A stretch of DNA of 64,000 nt from JBFJKD01 sp041601945 (GTDB taxonomy: Bacteria > Pseudomonadota > Gammaproteobacteria > Pseudomonadales > Porticoccaceae). Each line of letters begins with the position of its first letter. The first letter of the stretch is position 1. Below are positions 8,544 to 17,497 of this stretch, piece after piece. The stretch is taken from the NCBI GenBank assembly GCA_041601945.1, contig JBFIHG010000010.1, forward strand, positions 5,399-69,398, given 5' to 3'. The translations under genes and the position numbers were made by a program. Under the pieces are notes generated by a model that saw only the letters and a program-made list of their open reading frames with translations, was not told the origin of the DNA and did no database searches.

Positions 8544-10277
8544 ATGAAAACATTATGGGCGGGTACCCTGGTGGCGATCCTGGCTTTGTCCGCCTGTGAT
8601 CGGACGGATACAACATCAAGTGCGGGCGACAACCAGGCGGGTGCGCCGGCGGCGCTTACCGAAGTCGGTACCCAAGAATCAAACGAACAACTGGTCGCAC
8701 GTGCTGGTGCGCCATTATTTGATGGGCTGGGGAATCACCACCACACCATCACCACTAATGACCCCGGCGCACAGCGTTACTTTAATCAGGGTTTGGTGCT
8801 GGCGTTTGCCTTTAACCATGCCGAAGCGATTCGTTCGTTTCGCGCCGCGCAACGCCTCGACGATAACTGTGCTATGTGCTTCTGGGGAGAGGCGCTTGCG
8901 ACCGGGCCAAATATCAATATCACCAGCAAGGGCAAGGTCATTATGAGTACCGACGAGCGGGTCGCCGCCTATGCAGCACTGCAGAAGGCGGTGGAACGCA
9001 TGGACCGGGTGAGCCAGCCGGAACGGGACTATATTGACGCCCTTGGCGCCCGTTATCATGCTGATCCGGCCGCCGAGCGGGAACCCCTCGATCTGGCCTA
9101 CGCGGATGCCATGCGCACGCTGGCCAACAAATACCCGGATGATGTGGACGCCAGTACGCTATTTGCCGAGGCGTTGATGAATACCATGCCGTGGAATTAC
9201 TGGTCGGAGAAAGGTGCACCGAAGCCAGCTACCCTGGAAGTACTGGCAATGCTGGAAGCTGCATTGGCACAAGAGCCTGAACATCCCCTCGCTATGCATT
9301 TGTATATTCATGCCACCGAAGCCTCAAGTGAACCCGGAAAAGCAGAGGCCGCGGCAGACCGGCTGGCGGTCACCGTACCAGGGGCTGGACACCTGGTACA
9401 CATGCCGGCACACACCTATTGGCGAGTTGGTCGCTACAACGATGCGTCCGAGGCCAACGTCAGAGCGGCCGCGGTGGATGAGAATTACATTGCCCAGTGC
9501 AACGCTCAAGGGTTCTATCCGGCGCTGTATTATCCCCACAATATCCATTTCTTATGGTCCGCTTCAAGCATGGAAGGACGTAGCGAGGTCGCGATCGAGG
9601 CGGCGCGCAAACTCGGGGAAAAAGTTAGTGTCGAACAGGTCAGGCAATTTCCGGTGGTGGAATTTTTCCGTACTGTGCCTCTCCTGGCGCTGGCGCAGTT
9701 TGCCCGCTGGGATGAAATTTTGGCCGAACCCGCGCCGCTACCTGAATTCGATCTGTCCAACGGGCTCTGGCATTACGCCCGGGGTCTGGCATTGATCGCG
9801 ACGGACAAAACGGCGCTCGCAGAGCAGGAGAGAAGTGGCCTGGTCGCTCGTAAAAACACGCCGTCCATTGAATTCCTTGATGCCCACGATTATCCCGCCA
9901 GTCAGGTGCTGGAAATTGCAGATCAGTTACTGCAGGGTGAAATAGCCATGGCCAGCGGCGACGCCGATGGCGCCATCGCTTACTTTACTCAGGCTGTGGC
10001 ATTGCAGGATGCGCTACCCTACACCGAGCCGCCGTTCTGGTACTACCCAACTCGCCAGTCCCTGGGGCTGGCGTTGCTGCGCGCTGGCCGTCTGCGCCAG
10101 GCCGAAGCTATTTATCGCGAAGATTTGGCGCAATTCCCCCATAACGGCTGGTCGACCTTTGGCCTGATGCAAACTTTGCAGGCGCAGGGGAAGGAATCGG
10201 CAGCGCAGGAAACCCGCCAGGAATTTGAAAAAATTTGGGCGCTGGCTGATGTTGAGCTTAGCGCTTCTCGGTTGTAG
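8544..10277 (+). CDS. Tetratricopeptide-repeat lipoprotein
   Basis: This 577-residue exported protein has a lipoprotein signal (MKTLWAGTLVAILALSAC, lipobox LSAC with Cys18). The mature part carries TPR-like helix pairs, for example the segment RYFNQGLVLAFAFNHAEAIRSF near 80 and a final unit near 530-560. A HHH cluster near residue 66 and a CAMC pair near 113 are conspicuous. An AGGAGGG site precedes the ATG. It is a monocistronic gene between a terminator and a convergent SDR. TPR lipoproteins of this architecture are common, but I know no assigned biochemical role. Confidence 0.82.
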   Translation: MKTLWAGTLVAILALSACDRTDTTSSAGDNQAGAPAALTEVGTQESNEQLVARAGAPLFDGLGNHHHTITTNDPGAQRYFNQGLVLAFAFNHAEAIRSFRAAQRLDDNCAMCFWGEALATGPNINITSKGKVIMSTDERVAAYAALQKAVERMDRVSQPERDYIDALGARYHADPAAEREPLDLAYADAMRTLANKYPDDVDASTLFAEALMNTMPWNYWSEKGAPKPATLEVLAMLEAALAQEPEHPLAMHLYIHATEASSEPGKAEAAADRLAVTVPGAGHLVHMPAHTYWRVGRYNDASEANVRAAAVDENYIAQCNAQGFYPALYYPHNIHFLWSASSMEGRSEVAIEAARKLGEKVSVEQVRQFPVVEFFRTVPLLALAQFARWDEILAEPAPLPEFDLSNGLWHYARGLALIATDKTALAEQERSGLVARKNTPSIEFLDAHDYPASQVLEIADQLLQGEIAMASGDADGAIAYFTQAVALQDALPYTEPPFWYYPTRQSLGLALLRAGRLRQAEAIYREDLAQFPHNGWSTFGLMQTLQAQGKESAAQETRQEFEKIWALADVELSASRL

Positions 10278-10316
10278 CGCAGCAAGCAATTAGCAGCGGC
10301 GGCACGGGTCGGCTGA

Positions 10317-11072
10317 CTAACCTATCGGGCTGACCCGGCTGAGTCCACCGTCGACCACCAGATGGGCACCGTTGATAAACGTCGCTTCATCGGAAGCCAA
10401 AAAACAAATGGCCTGGGCGATGTCTTGCGCTTTGCCCATGCGTCCGGCGGGAACTATCTTCGGAACGGTTTCGAGAATACGAGCGGTTGCTGTGGCGTTG
10501 TAACTTTTTTCGATAATCGGTGTGTGGATAAACCCGGGTAGGACGGCATTATGGCGTACGCCCGGAACGGTTACGACGCAGTCCTCGGTAAACTTCCAGA
10601 TAGCCGCTTTGGCCAGTCCGTAGGGGCAGGAATGGGACAGGGACATTTGTGCGGCTACTGAGGCGATATTCACCACTGAGCCGTTGCGCGACGCGCGCAG
10701 TAACGTGGCGGCGTGTTTCACCATAAATACTGGACCTTTCACCAGAATATTCATCTGCAAATCGTAATTGTCTGCTTCGATAGTTTCCGGGTTGGCAAAG
10801 CGCGCGATACCTGCGTTATTAACCAATACGTCGAGTTGGCCGAGATCTTTTTTGATCATCGCCATCAGCGGCTCTATTTGCGTAATGTCGCCGGCATCAC
10901 TGCAATAGGGGATAAATTGACCGCCCATATCCGCAGCTACCCGATCCAGCTCATCCTGATTAATATCTGTACCCACCACAGTAGCGCCTTCGGCGACAAG
11001 TTGTCTCGCGGTCGCCAGGCCAATACCAGAGGCCGCGCCGGTAATTAATGCCACTCGCTGTTTGAAACGCAT
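10317..11072 (-). CDS. Short-chain dehydrogenase/reductase (SDR)
   Basis: This 251-residue classical SDR has the cofactor motif TGAASGIG at 11-18, NNAG near 87-90, and a catalytic YGLAK (YxxxK) near 155-159 preceded by the NIASVAA strand. The C-terminal DGGLSRV is standard for the fold. It is convergent with the TPR lipoprotein and divergent from the cyclase/symporter pair. The substrate cannot be told from sequence; hydroxy-acid, alcohol or steroid dehydrogenases share this layout. Confidence 0.85.
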   Translation of the reverse strand: MRFKQRVALITGAASGIGLATARQLVAEGATVVGTDINQDELDRVAADMGGQFIPYCSDAGDITQIEPLMAMIKKDLGQLDVLVNNAGIARFANPETIEADNYDLQMNILVKGPVFMVKHAATLLRASRNGSVVNIASVAAQMSLSHSCPYGLAKAAIWKFTEDCVVTVPGVRHNAVLPGFIHTPIIEKSYNATATARILETVPKIVPAGRMGKAQDIAQAICFLASDEATFINGAHLVVDGGLSRVSPIG

Positions 11073-11311
11073 GGTGTGATTCCTGTGTGATGGGGTGCGT
11101 AGTCAAAGTCGCTATTATAACGATAATATATGTGAGTGCTTACGCCGGACACTAGCCAGAATTCGTAGTAGAGTGGGCCGAACAAAAAATGTTTGCTACA
11201 CGATAGCCAAGTTTATATCTGGATGCAGAGCGGTGATGCTCTCTCGATCACCAGATCCTGAGTAATATGCTGCAAATGCCCTATAACGAATAAACAAGGG
11301 AGACCACGCCG

Positions 11312-12274
11312 ATGATTACCGCAGCGCAGGCAATGAAAATGACAGTCGCAAATCTAATTTTGTGCGTGTTGCTAGGCTGGACCTGTTCGACGCTAGCAAA
11401 AGATTGCGTGCCCACCAAATGGGGTGCAGACGATGAAATTGGCGCTGCGAATTTAATTACGCCACACAGCGTCAAGCTTGCCGCGCAATTGATCAAGCGC
11501 GGTAAGACCCACCACCTGGGGGTGATTATCGACAAGGATACCCCGGCCTTTGGCCCGCGCAGTATGAATTTGCAAATTGTTCAGCCTGGGCAGGAGTGGG
11601 GGCGTCACGCGTTTGAAAACGGATTTAACTACAACGACGATATGTTTCAGGGCTGGTTTGGCATCGGCTCGCAACTGGACGGTTTGGGACACGTCGGGCA
11701 GCACGGTATTTTTTATAATTGCACTGAGGGCAAGGATTTCGTCACGACCACTGGCGTCACACGATTCGGGATTGAGAAAGTGCCACCCATCGTGGCGCGG
11801 GGAATCATCCTCAACATGGCCGATTATTTCGAGGTGGATTATCTAAAAGCCGGACAGGTGTTCACCGTGGCAGATGTGAAAGCCGTGGTAAAACGGCAGG
11901 GCACGCCGATTCAGGCTGGGGATGTGGTGCTGTTTCACACCGGCTGGACAGAACACATGATGACGCAGAATCCGCAAGTATGGGGCTCGTCGGAGCCAGG
12001 TATTGCCGAGGAGGTGGCCACTTATCTTGCCGCTCAAAATGTGTTGGCGGTGGGCGCCGATACCTGGGGTGTGGATCCGGTACCGCCGGAAAAACCGGGG
12101 CGTATCTTTCAGGGACATATTACTTTGCTGCTAGAAAATGGTATTTATTTGTTTGAGACTATGAACACCGGACCGCTGGTGCGGGACAATGCTCTGGAAT
12201 TTTTCTTTGTATTTGGGCCGCCTCGAGTGCGGGGCGCAGTGCAGGCTTTGGCCGATCCCATCGCCATTTATTGA
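11312..12274 (+). CDS. Exported cyclase-family (kynurenine formamidase-like) metal hydrolase
   Basis: This 320-residue protein belongs to the cyclase family (PF04199-like), metal-dependent hydrolases of amides or lactones. The family's metal motif is represented by SQLDGLGHVGQHG near residue 125, with a second His in LFHTGW near 210. The first ~29 residues form a signal peptide (hydrophobic TVANLILCVLLGW, probable cleavage after STLA), so it acts in the periplasm. A GGGAG site lies 9 nt before the ATG. The symporter gene starts 14 bp after its stop, suggesting that the hydrolysis product is imported. Substrate unknown. Confidence 0.8.
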   Translation: MITAAQAMKMTVANLILCVLLGWTCSTLAKDCVPTKWGADDEIGAANLITPHSVKLAAQLIKRGKTHHLGVIIDKDTPAFGPRSMNLQIVQPGQEWGRHAFENGFNYNDDMFQGWFGIGSQLDGLGHVGQHGIFYNCTEGKDFVTTTGVTRFGIEKVPPIVARGIILNMADYFEVDYLKAGQVFTVADVKAVVKRQGTPIQAGDVVLFHTGWTEHMMTQNPQVWGSSEPGIAEEVATYLAAQNVLAVGADTWGVDPVPPEKPGRIFQGHITLLLENGIYLFETMNTGPLVRDNALEFFFVFGPPRVRGAVQALADPIAIY

Positions 12275-12288
12275 ATACGGATGTAGTC

Positions 12289-13869
12289 ATGGATTCACTT
12301 CGACTTTGGGCGTGGTTTTTTCTCGTACTCTATGTGATCGCGATGCTGAGTTTTGGCTACCTGGGTATGCGTCAGGTTAAAAACAGCGACGATTTTTCGA
12401 CGGCGCGGGGTGGCTACGGATTATTTTTCCTCGCTTTTGCGATGACTGCCACCACCGCATCCGGCGCGACGTTTCTGGGTATTCCGGGCCTCGGCTACCG
12501 CTATGGATTTCCCGCCCTTGGTTACGCACTGGTTTATCCGGTGGCGGTTTATTTAGGGGTGTGGCTATGTTTCAAGCAGGTGCAAAAAGCCGGTAGCACG
12601 TTCAGCAATCGTTCCATTCCTGAGTTTATGGGTGACCGCTATCAGTCCGAGGTGCTGCGTCTGATCGTTGCGGTTTTTTCCGTGGTGCTGTTGTTTTATC
12701 TTGCGGCGCAACTGGTTGCCGGTCTGGTGATGTTCGAACAAATGTTGGGCCTCAATGCGCAGATGGCGCTGGGCGTCACTACTTTGGTATTGCTGGGCTA
12801 TGTAGTGCTCGGCGGCGCGCACGCGGACATTCTGACGGATGGGGTTCAGGGCGCGATGATGCTGGCGCTCGCGGTGGCGGTGATCATAATTTTTTTTGCG
12901 GGCGCCGGTGTCGAGGGGGGCTTTAGCGGCATGCTCAACCGCCTTGAAGAACTGGACCCGAAAACCGTCGGCGTCCTGTATCCGGGTGCGACGATCTTTG
13001 ATTCTTACTGGGATTTTACTGCGATTTTTCTGGCCCATCTGTCACTGGGTATGTTGCCGCATATTGGCAACAAGATTTGGGCATTGAAAGAAGGGGTGGG
13101 GCGCTCCAAATTTATCGCGCTGTGTCTGGTGTTTGGTCTGATATTGGCGTCCATGGTGTTAGGTGGTGTATTGGCGCGAGCGGTACTCGGCGATAGTTTG
13201 CTTGCCCTGCCCGGCGGGCCCAATCAGGCCATTCCCGCACTCTTCGTGGCGCTGTTCCCGGTATGGCTGGCGGCGCTTTTGGGTATCGCCATTTTGTCCG
13301 CCATTATGTCCACGGCGGATGGGCTGGTCATTTCCACTTCGCAGGTATTTGCCAACGATATTTATCGCCGCACCTTGGTTAAGGTCCTGCACCCCCATGC
13401 CACGGATGCACAGATCGATCACAACGTGCTGCGCATTAGTCGCTGGTCAATTGTTGTGGTACTGGTCGGCGCCGCGCTGCTCGCCTGGCAGTCCCTGGGT
13501 CAAAACATTGCATTGATGGTGTGGGTCGGCCTCGGCGGAATGATGGCCGCCCTGGCTGGCCCGTTGATTCTCGGTGTGTTTTGGCGCGGTGTAACCAAAC
13601 AAGGCGCGATCTGGGGTTTTATCGCTGGCGCCGTGACTTTTACGCTGTTGAGCAATGGGGGATTGCCAGATGGGGCGGCGACGGGCAGCGGGCTGCAACA
13701 ACTGCTTTTCTGGGTACATAATCAGGCCGACAACCCGTTTGCCTGCGCAACCCTTGGCGAAGCAATTTCGATACTGGTCACTGTTGCGGTATCGCTGGTA
13801 ACGCCCCGCCTGCCTGACGCTCACCTGGATCAGGTGTTTGGCACGACATCCACGGCGCCCATTGGGTGA
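12289..13869 (+). CDS. Sodium:solute symporter (SSS family)
   Basis: This 526-residue polytopic membrane protein (about 13 predicted segments) has the SSS landmarks ASGATFLGIPGLGYRYG near 65, the IPEFMGDRY segment near 108, and MSTADGLVISTSQ near 340, the sodium-site region. I chose the ATG at 12289; an in-frame TTG at 12271 would overlap the cyclase stop but is less likely. With the exported hydrolase it forms a process-and-import pair. SSS members carry amino acids, organic acids, sugars or urea; I cannot pick one. Confidence 0.87.
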   Translation: MDSLRLWAWFFLVLYVIAMLSFGYLGMRQVKNSDDFSTARGGYGLFFLAFAMTATTASGATFLGIPGLGYRYGFPALGYALVYPVAVYLGVWLCFKQVQKAGSTFSNRSIPEFMGDRYQSEVLRLIVAVFSVVLLFYLAAQLVAGLVMFEQMLGLNAQMALGVTTLVLLGYVVLGGAHADILTDGVQGAMMLALAVAVIIIFFAGAGVEGGFSGMLNRLEELDPKTVGVLYPGATIFDSYWDFTAIFLAHLSLGMLPHIGNKIWALKEGVGRSKFIALCLVFGLILASMVLGGVLARAVLGDSLLALPGGPNQAIPALFVALFPVWLAALLGIAILSAIMSTADGLVISTSQVFANDIYRRTLVKVLHPHATDAQIDHNVLRISRWSIVVVLVGAALLAWQSLGQNIALMVWVGLGGMMAALAGPLILGVFWRGVTKQGAIWGFIAGAVTFTLLSNGGLPDGAATGSGLQQLLFWVHNQADNPFACATLGEAISILVTVAVSLVTPRLPDAHLDQVFGTTSTAPIG

Positions 13870-13890
13870 TCAAATATTTGTGTGTGGATT

Positions 13891-15366
13891 TTATAGGGCG
13901 GGATGCCGCGTATGCCACGCGGTCGCCTGTTCGTAAGCGTGGCCGATTCTGCATAACAACGGTTCGCTGAGATGCTTACCCATAAACTGGATAGTCAGTG
14001 GTAAACCGTCGTCCGATACGCCACAGGGCAGCGCCAGGGCCGGTGTGCCGGCAAGGTCTGCGGGAAAGGTAAAGCGCGGTCGCATCGAAGCCATCACTGG
14101 ATCAGAAGCGCTCATGCCGCCGTAAGGAACGTTCCGCGCGGTAATAAAGGGTGCCCCGCCGGCGGGCGTAGCGACAGCATCTACACTGCCGAGTACGCCG
14201 CGTAAGCGATGGTTAAATTCGACGCGCAATCGGGATGCGGCGGCGTATTGCTGATCGGTGACGGCGGCACCCATGGCCAGGAATTCCCGCAGATACTCGC
14301 CATAGTGTTCGGCCCGGCTGGGGTAATTGGCGCGGTGCGCGGCGTGTGCTTCGTGGGCGCACAGCGCAAACCAGGCCTCTACCATCGCATCCGGAAAATC
14401 TGGCATTTCCACTTCGACAATGCGCGCTCCCAACCGCTCCAGCTCCATCAGAGCAGCGTGGATTGCCGTCGACAGTGTGGTGCTCATATTGTGCGTCGCG
14501 TACAGGCGATCAAATCCGATACGCAACCCGGTAACATCTTTTTGCAATTCGTCGCGCATATTGGGAACTGGTGCTTGCAGCGATGTTGGATCGTTGGCGT
14601 CGTACCCGGCGATGGCTTCCAGTACTAGCGCTGCATCTGCAACGCGGCGGGTCATCGGCCCGACATGATCAAGCGAGGGCGCCAAGGGCAGAATACCGTA
14701 GCGGCTTACCCGGCCATAGGTGGGTTTCAACCCGACGATGCCGTTGGCCATGGCGGGAAAGCGGATGGACCCGCCTGTATCGGTGCCCAGGGAGGCGTAA
14801 CAAAGACCGGCTGCGGTGGCCACGCCGGAACCACTGGAGGACAACCCTGGCCAATAATCTGCGCGCCAGGGATTGACCGGGATTTTAAAGTCCCGGTGAT
14901 AACCAATCATCGCGCCCTCGGTAAGATTTAGCTTGCCGAGCAGCACTGCGCCAGCATTGGCCAGCTTCGCTACAACCGTTGCATCGTAATCCGGTTGAAA
15001 CGTGGACATAAAACTGTGTCCACCGGTGGTTGGTGCATTTCGGGTATAGGCCAGATCTTTCACGGCAATAGGAATGCCATGCAGTGGTCCGCGATAATTG
15101 CCCGCTGCAATTTCTTGTTCAGCCCGTTGTGCTGCCGCCAGGGCCTGTTCGGCCATCACCGTAATATAGCTATGCAGGTTGGCATCGATGGTGGTGATTC
15201 GGTTCAGTAGCTGTTGCGTCAGATCGACTGGTGACAAGTCGCCGCACTTGATCAGCGCGGCGACCTCAGTCAGACCGGCGTAATGGATGTGCTCAATATC
15301 CGTGTTGGTTGAGGCGTTCGACACAGCCCACTCCATATCCAGAGACGATTTCGCATGGTAAGTCAA
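13891..15366 (-). CDS. Amidase-signature family amidase
   Basis: This 491-residue amidase has the Ser-cisSer-Lys triad layout. The catalytic Lys is in IAVKDLAYT near residue 102, and the amidase signature begins SSSGSG near 178 and continues to GTDTGGSIRFPA, which holds the nucleophile. It resembles GatA-like amidases but is not beside gatB or gatC, so it is more likely catabolic. It is convergent with the symporter and lacks a signal peptide, hence cytoplasmic. The ribosome site before the ATG at 15366 is poor; an ATG at 15336 is an alternative. It may act on an amide taken up by the symporter (inference). Confidence 0.87.
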   Translation of the reverse strand: MTYHAKSSLDMEWAVSNASTNTDIEHIHYAGLTEVAALIKCGDLSPVDLTQQLLNRITTIDANLHSYITVMAEQALAAAQRAEQEIAAGNYRGPLHGIPIAVKDLAYTRNAPTTGGHSFMSTFQPDYDATVVAKLANAGAVLLGKLNLTEGAMIGYHRDFKIPVNPWRADYWPGLSSSGSGVATAAGLCYASLGTDTGGSIRFPAMANGIVGLKPTYGRVSRYGILPLAPSLDHVGPMTRRVADAALVLEAIAGYDANDPTSLQAPVPNMRDELQKDVTGLRIGFDRLYATHNMSTTLSTAIHAALMELERLGARIVEVEMPDFPDAMVEAWFALCAHEAHAAHRANYPSRAEHYGEYLREFLAMGAAVTDQQYAAASRLRVEFNHRLRGVLGSVDAVATPAGGAPFITARNVPYGGMSASDPVMASMRPRFTFPADLAGTPALALPCGVSDDGLPLTIQFMGKHLSEPLLCRIGHAYEQATAWHTRHPAL

Positions 15367-15744
15367 AAAAGGTTTGTTCGGATATGTTTTTGTGTCCGCT
15401 ACCAGTTTGATTGAGGGTAGTGGGTGACAGTTTTATAACCGAGGATGCGGATGTTGAAATTTAAGCGCTACGCAAGGGGACGACTGCTTGTGGTTCTGAC
15501 AGTTACGCCAAACAGGCGCCAGTGGGACACGGTCATAAAGCCGTTTTCGCAGTCGTATCCGCAATCGTCGATAATAAATAACCAGAAAATATTAATGCGC
15601 CGACTGGACTTACGGGCGTTAAATGTGCAGACACCCCCCATCGGCTAACGCGACCGAACCCGCGCATCTGACATGTGACATTTGTTACTCCTCCTCTTGT
15701 CGGTAGTGTTGGACGGAAATCATCGTTGCGAGCTGTTGTGATAT
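15367..15744. other. Intergenic region without a recognised gene
   Basis: The 378 bp contain a 67-codon plus-strand reading frame (15445-15648) with no ribosome site and arginine-rich, non-conserved-looking sequence. I see no convincing gene, hairpin terminator or RNA. Confidence 0.5.
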
Positions 15745-16131
15745 TTATTCGTTAATCACCCGTATATTTTCTTCCAGCGCGTTGCGTTCTTTACACACGA
15801 AATGCGCCTCCCAATCGGTCACCATCTGCACACTCCATCCATACAGGAACAGCGGCAATGGAATAATCCATCCACCCCAGCCAAAAAACACCCAGCCGCG
15901 CCGGGCTGGCCCCAAAGCGCGAGCCCTTTTAACAACAAAACGCTGTTTTTGACAACCTTCGGGGCAAGTTCCTTCTTTATCGTCGAGCCAGGTATTTGCC
16001 TGTACCTCGGCCACCGCTTTGGCCAGGCTAATTCCGTTGAGTACGGATCCAGAGTTAGAGCGAAACGAAAAACCGATCACCGGATCGGTGGTGCCTGTTT
16101 TTACGGTACGGGTGTTGGGGCAGTCCGGCAT
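15745..16131 (-). CDS. Hypothetical cysteine-containing membrane protein
   Basis: I do not recognise this 128-residue protein. The N-terminal two thirds are soluble, with a CPEGC cluster near 54-58 and another Cys at residue 4. One long aromatic-rich hydrophobic stretch (GWVFFGWGGWIIPLPLFLYG, about 79-98) should be a membrane segment or hairpin. The C-terminus is charged. AGGCGG lies just before the ATG. It is 75 bp downstream of the L7/L12-like gene on the same strand, so possibly co-transcribed with it and phnA. Confidence 0.55.
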   Translation of the reverse strand: MPDCPNTRTVKTGTTDPVIGFSFRSNSGSVLNGISLAKAVAEVQANTWLDDKEGTCPEGCQKQRFVVKRARALGPARRGWVFFGWGGWIIPLPLFLYGWSVQMVTDWEAHFVCKERNALEENIRVINE

Positions 16132-16205
16132 TATTATCCGCCTGTTATAGTTTTATCGAAGTAGTTTGTTGAGGATAGTAGAGAGACGCTCCATTTTCAA
16201 CGGCG

Positions 16206-16466
16206 TTAGCCGGTGAATAACTGATACGCGCCGTAAACAAGCGCGGACACCGCGATAATTAAAATGGCGCGGCCGGTACCATAATCTCGCCGGGGGGTGC
16301 GCTGCGTTACTCTGTCTGGATGCGCAGCGATATAGCTATCGACAACGTCTTTGGCTTCCTTCAGTCCGAGTCCGTGCAGTATGCGCAGTCGCTTGATAGC
16401 TTCCACTTTGCGGTTGGCGTGGAGGGTTTGTACGACCTCAGCGGGCAAATCGGACTGGGTGTCCAT
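16206..16466 (-). CDS. Membrane-anchored protein with ribosomal L7/L12 C-terminal-like domain
   Basis: This 86-residue protein begins with a segment resembling the C-terminal domain of ribosomal protein L7/L12 (RKVEAIKRLRILHGLGLKEAKDVVD, about 19-44), the factor-contacting fold. It then has a basic linker (TQRTPRRDYG) and a C-terminal transmembrane helix (AILIIAVSALVYGAYQLF). GGAG lies 7 nt before the ATG, which is 12 bp after the phnA stop. The domain resemblance is seen in sequence; a role tethering something to the membrane is speculation. Confidence 0.75.
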   Translation of the reverse strand: MDTQSDLPAEVVQTLHANRKVEAIKRLRILHGLGLKEAKDVVDSYIAAHPDRVTQRTPRRDYGTGRAILIIAVSALVYGAYQLFTG

Positions 16467-16478
16467 TTTCAGACTCCA

Positions 16479-16820
16479 CTAAACTTTTTTGACAAATTGT
16501 GACTTCAGTTGCATCGCACCAATGCCGTCGATTTTGCAGTCGATATCGTGATCACCTTCCACCAGGCGAATATTCTTTACCCGAGTGCCAATTTTTACCA
16601 CCAGCGACGAGCCTTTGAGTTTGAGGTCCTTGATCACCGTCACCGTATCACCATCACTCAGGACATTTCCGTTGGCGTCCTTAATAACAGGTTCACTATC
16701 GTTATTCTCTGCGACTTCGTCTTGGGGCCATTCGTGGGCACATTCCGGGCAGACGTACATCGTGCCATCCGCGTAGGTAAATTCGGAATTGCATTTTAAA
16801 CAGTTGGGTAGCTTGTTCAT
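16479..16820 (-). CDS. phnA: PhnA/YjdM family zinc-ribbon protein
   Basis: This 113-residue protein has an N-terminal zinc ribbon (CLKC at 8-11 and CPEC near 29-32) and the characteristic C-terminal domain with DANGNVLSDGDTVTVIKDLKLKG near 49-71 and a terminal LKSQFVKK. It matches the PhnA (YjdM) family across its full length. Despite the historical name, phosphonate metabolism is not established for this protein, and no phn genes are nearby. It heads a short minus-strand unit with the L7/L12-like gene. Confidence 0.9.
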   Translation of the reverse strand: MNKLPNCLKCNSEFTYADGTMYVCPECAHEWPQDEVAENNDSEPVIKDANGNVLSDGDTVTVIKDLKLKGSSLVVKIGTRVKNIRLVEGDHDIDCKIDGIGAMQLKSQFVKKV

Positions 16821-16930
16821 TAGTTATCCGGTTACGCATTGGGAGACGGCTATTCTAACAGCCAGGTTACGGAACGTAGCTGGCGTAGCAGCGAAAATTG
16901 GCGAACCGGTCGGCTGCCGCTCCTGCAAGT

Positions 16931-17023
16931 ATTCCGCCGTTGAGAAGATTGGCTCGGGTCATCCCTGGCCCTCGGTCCTGTGGACCGGCCTGCGGCCTCC
17001 CTGAACGGGATTCCGCCGTTCAG
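16931..17023. repeat. ATTCCGCCGTT repeat pair and hairpin near the tRNA
   Basis: ATTCCGCCGTTGAG (16931-16944) recurs as ATTCCGCCGTTCAG (17010-17023), 79 bp on. The second copy is part of an 8-bp inverted repeat, CTGAACGG (17001-17008) and CCGTTCAG (17016-17023). There is no gene here; function unknown. Confidence 0.5.
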
Positions 17024-17055
17024 TCGAACCTCAGCCCTCGGGCACGCGCACCCAC

Positions 17056-17083
17056 AAAAAAACCACCGCGAGGGTGGTTTTTT
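17056..17083 (-). terminator. Intrinsic terminator of tRNA-Arg (possibly bidirectional)
   Basis: AAAACCACC and GGTGGTTTT pair across a short loop. Runs of A before and T after the stem allow termination on either strand. It starts 7 bp beyond the tRNA CCA end. Confidence 0.8.
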
Positions 17084-17089
17084 GGAAGA

Positions 17090-17166
<77 letters not shown>

Positions 17167-17413
17167 TGGAAAAACAGGGTGGCTAGCTTACTCGCCAAGC
17201 GAGTCCGAGTCCATGTCTGGATGATATTAATAAGCTGGTGCAGGGCTTCAGAATGCCGCCGACCGGATTGAGTTTCGGCAGTGAATTCCACGCGGATACC
17301 TGGGAGCACCGCCCAGCCGTATGAGCGTAGCTTTAACAGAAAATGCGGGTGGTAGCGATGGCCTGCTAATTTGGGTTCCTGATGGTGCGCCGCGGGGATC
17401 CCGCGCAGTAAAA

Positions 17414-17430
17414 TGCACAAACATGGTGCA
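17414..17430 (+). promoter_or_regulatory. NtrC-type enhancer site upstream of the porin gene
   Basis: TGCACAAACATGGTGCA matches the NtrC consensus TGCACCAN3TGGTGCA at 13 of 14 defined positions. Its centre is about 86 bp upstream of the start site predicted from the sigma-54 element, a normal enhancer distance. A lone TGGTGC half-site occurs at 17383. The call rests on consensus resemblance. Confidence 0.65.
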
Positions 17431-17481
17431 ATTTAGCGCTGAAAGCCGAAGAATCATCAGATAATTGCGGTTTTTTGGTTT

Positions 17482-17497
17482 TGGCACGACTTGTGCA
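17482..17497 (+). promoter_or_regulatory. Sigma-54 (-24/-12) promoter for the porin gene
   Basis: TGGCACG, 4 nt, GTGCA places GG and GC ten bases apart as required for RpoN; only the first T of the -12 TTGC is replaced (G). It lies about 200 bp before the TorF-type porin start, giving a long leader. The remainder of the 532-bp gap (17167-17698) contains no convincing gene; a 109-codon minus-strand frame there runs straight through these elements. Confidence 0.65.

Noticed and set aside
15445..15648. A 67-codon plus-strand frame in the gap after the amidase
   Set aside because: It has no ribosome site or conserved-looking motif.
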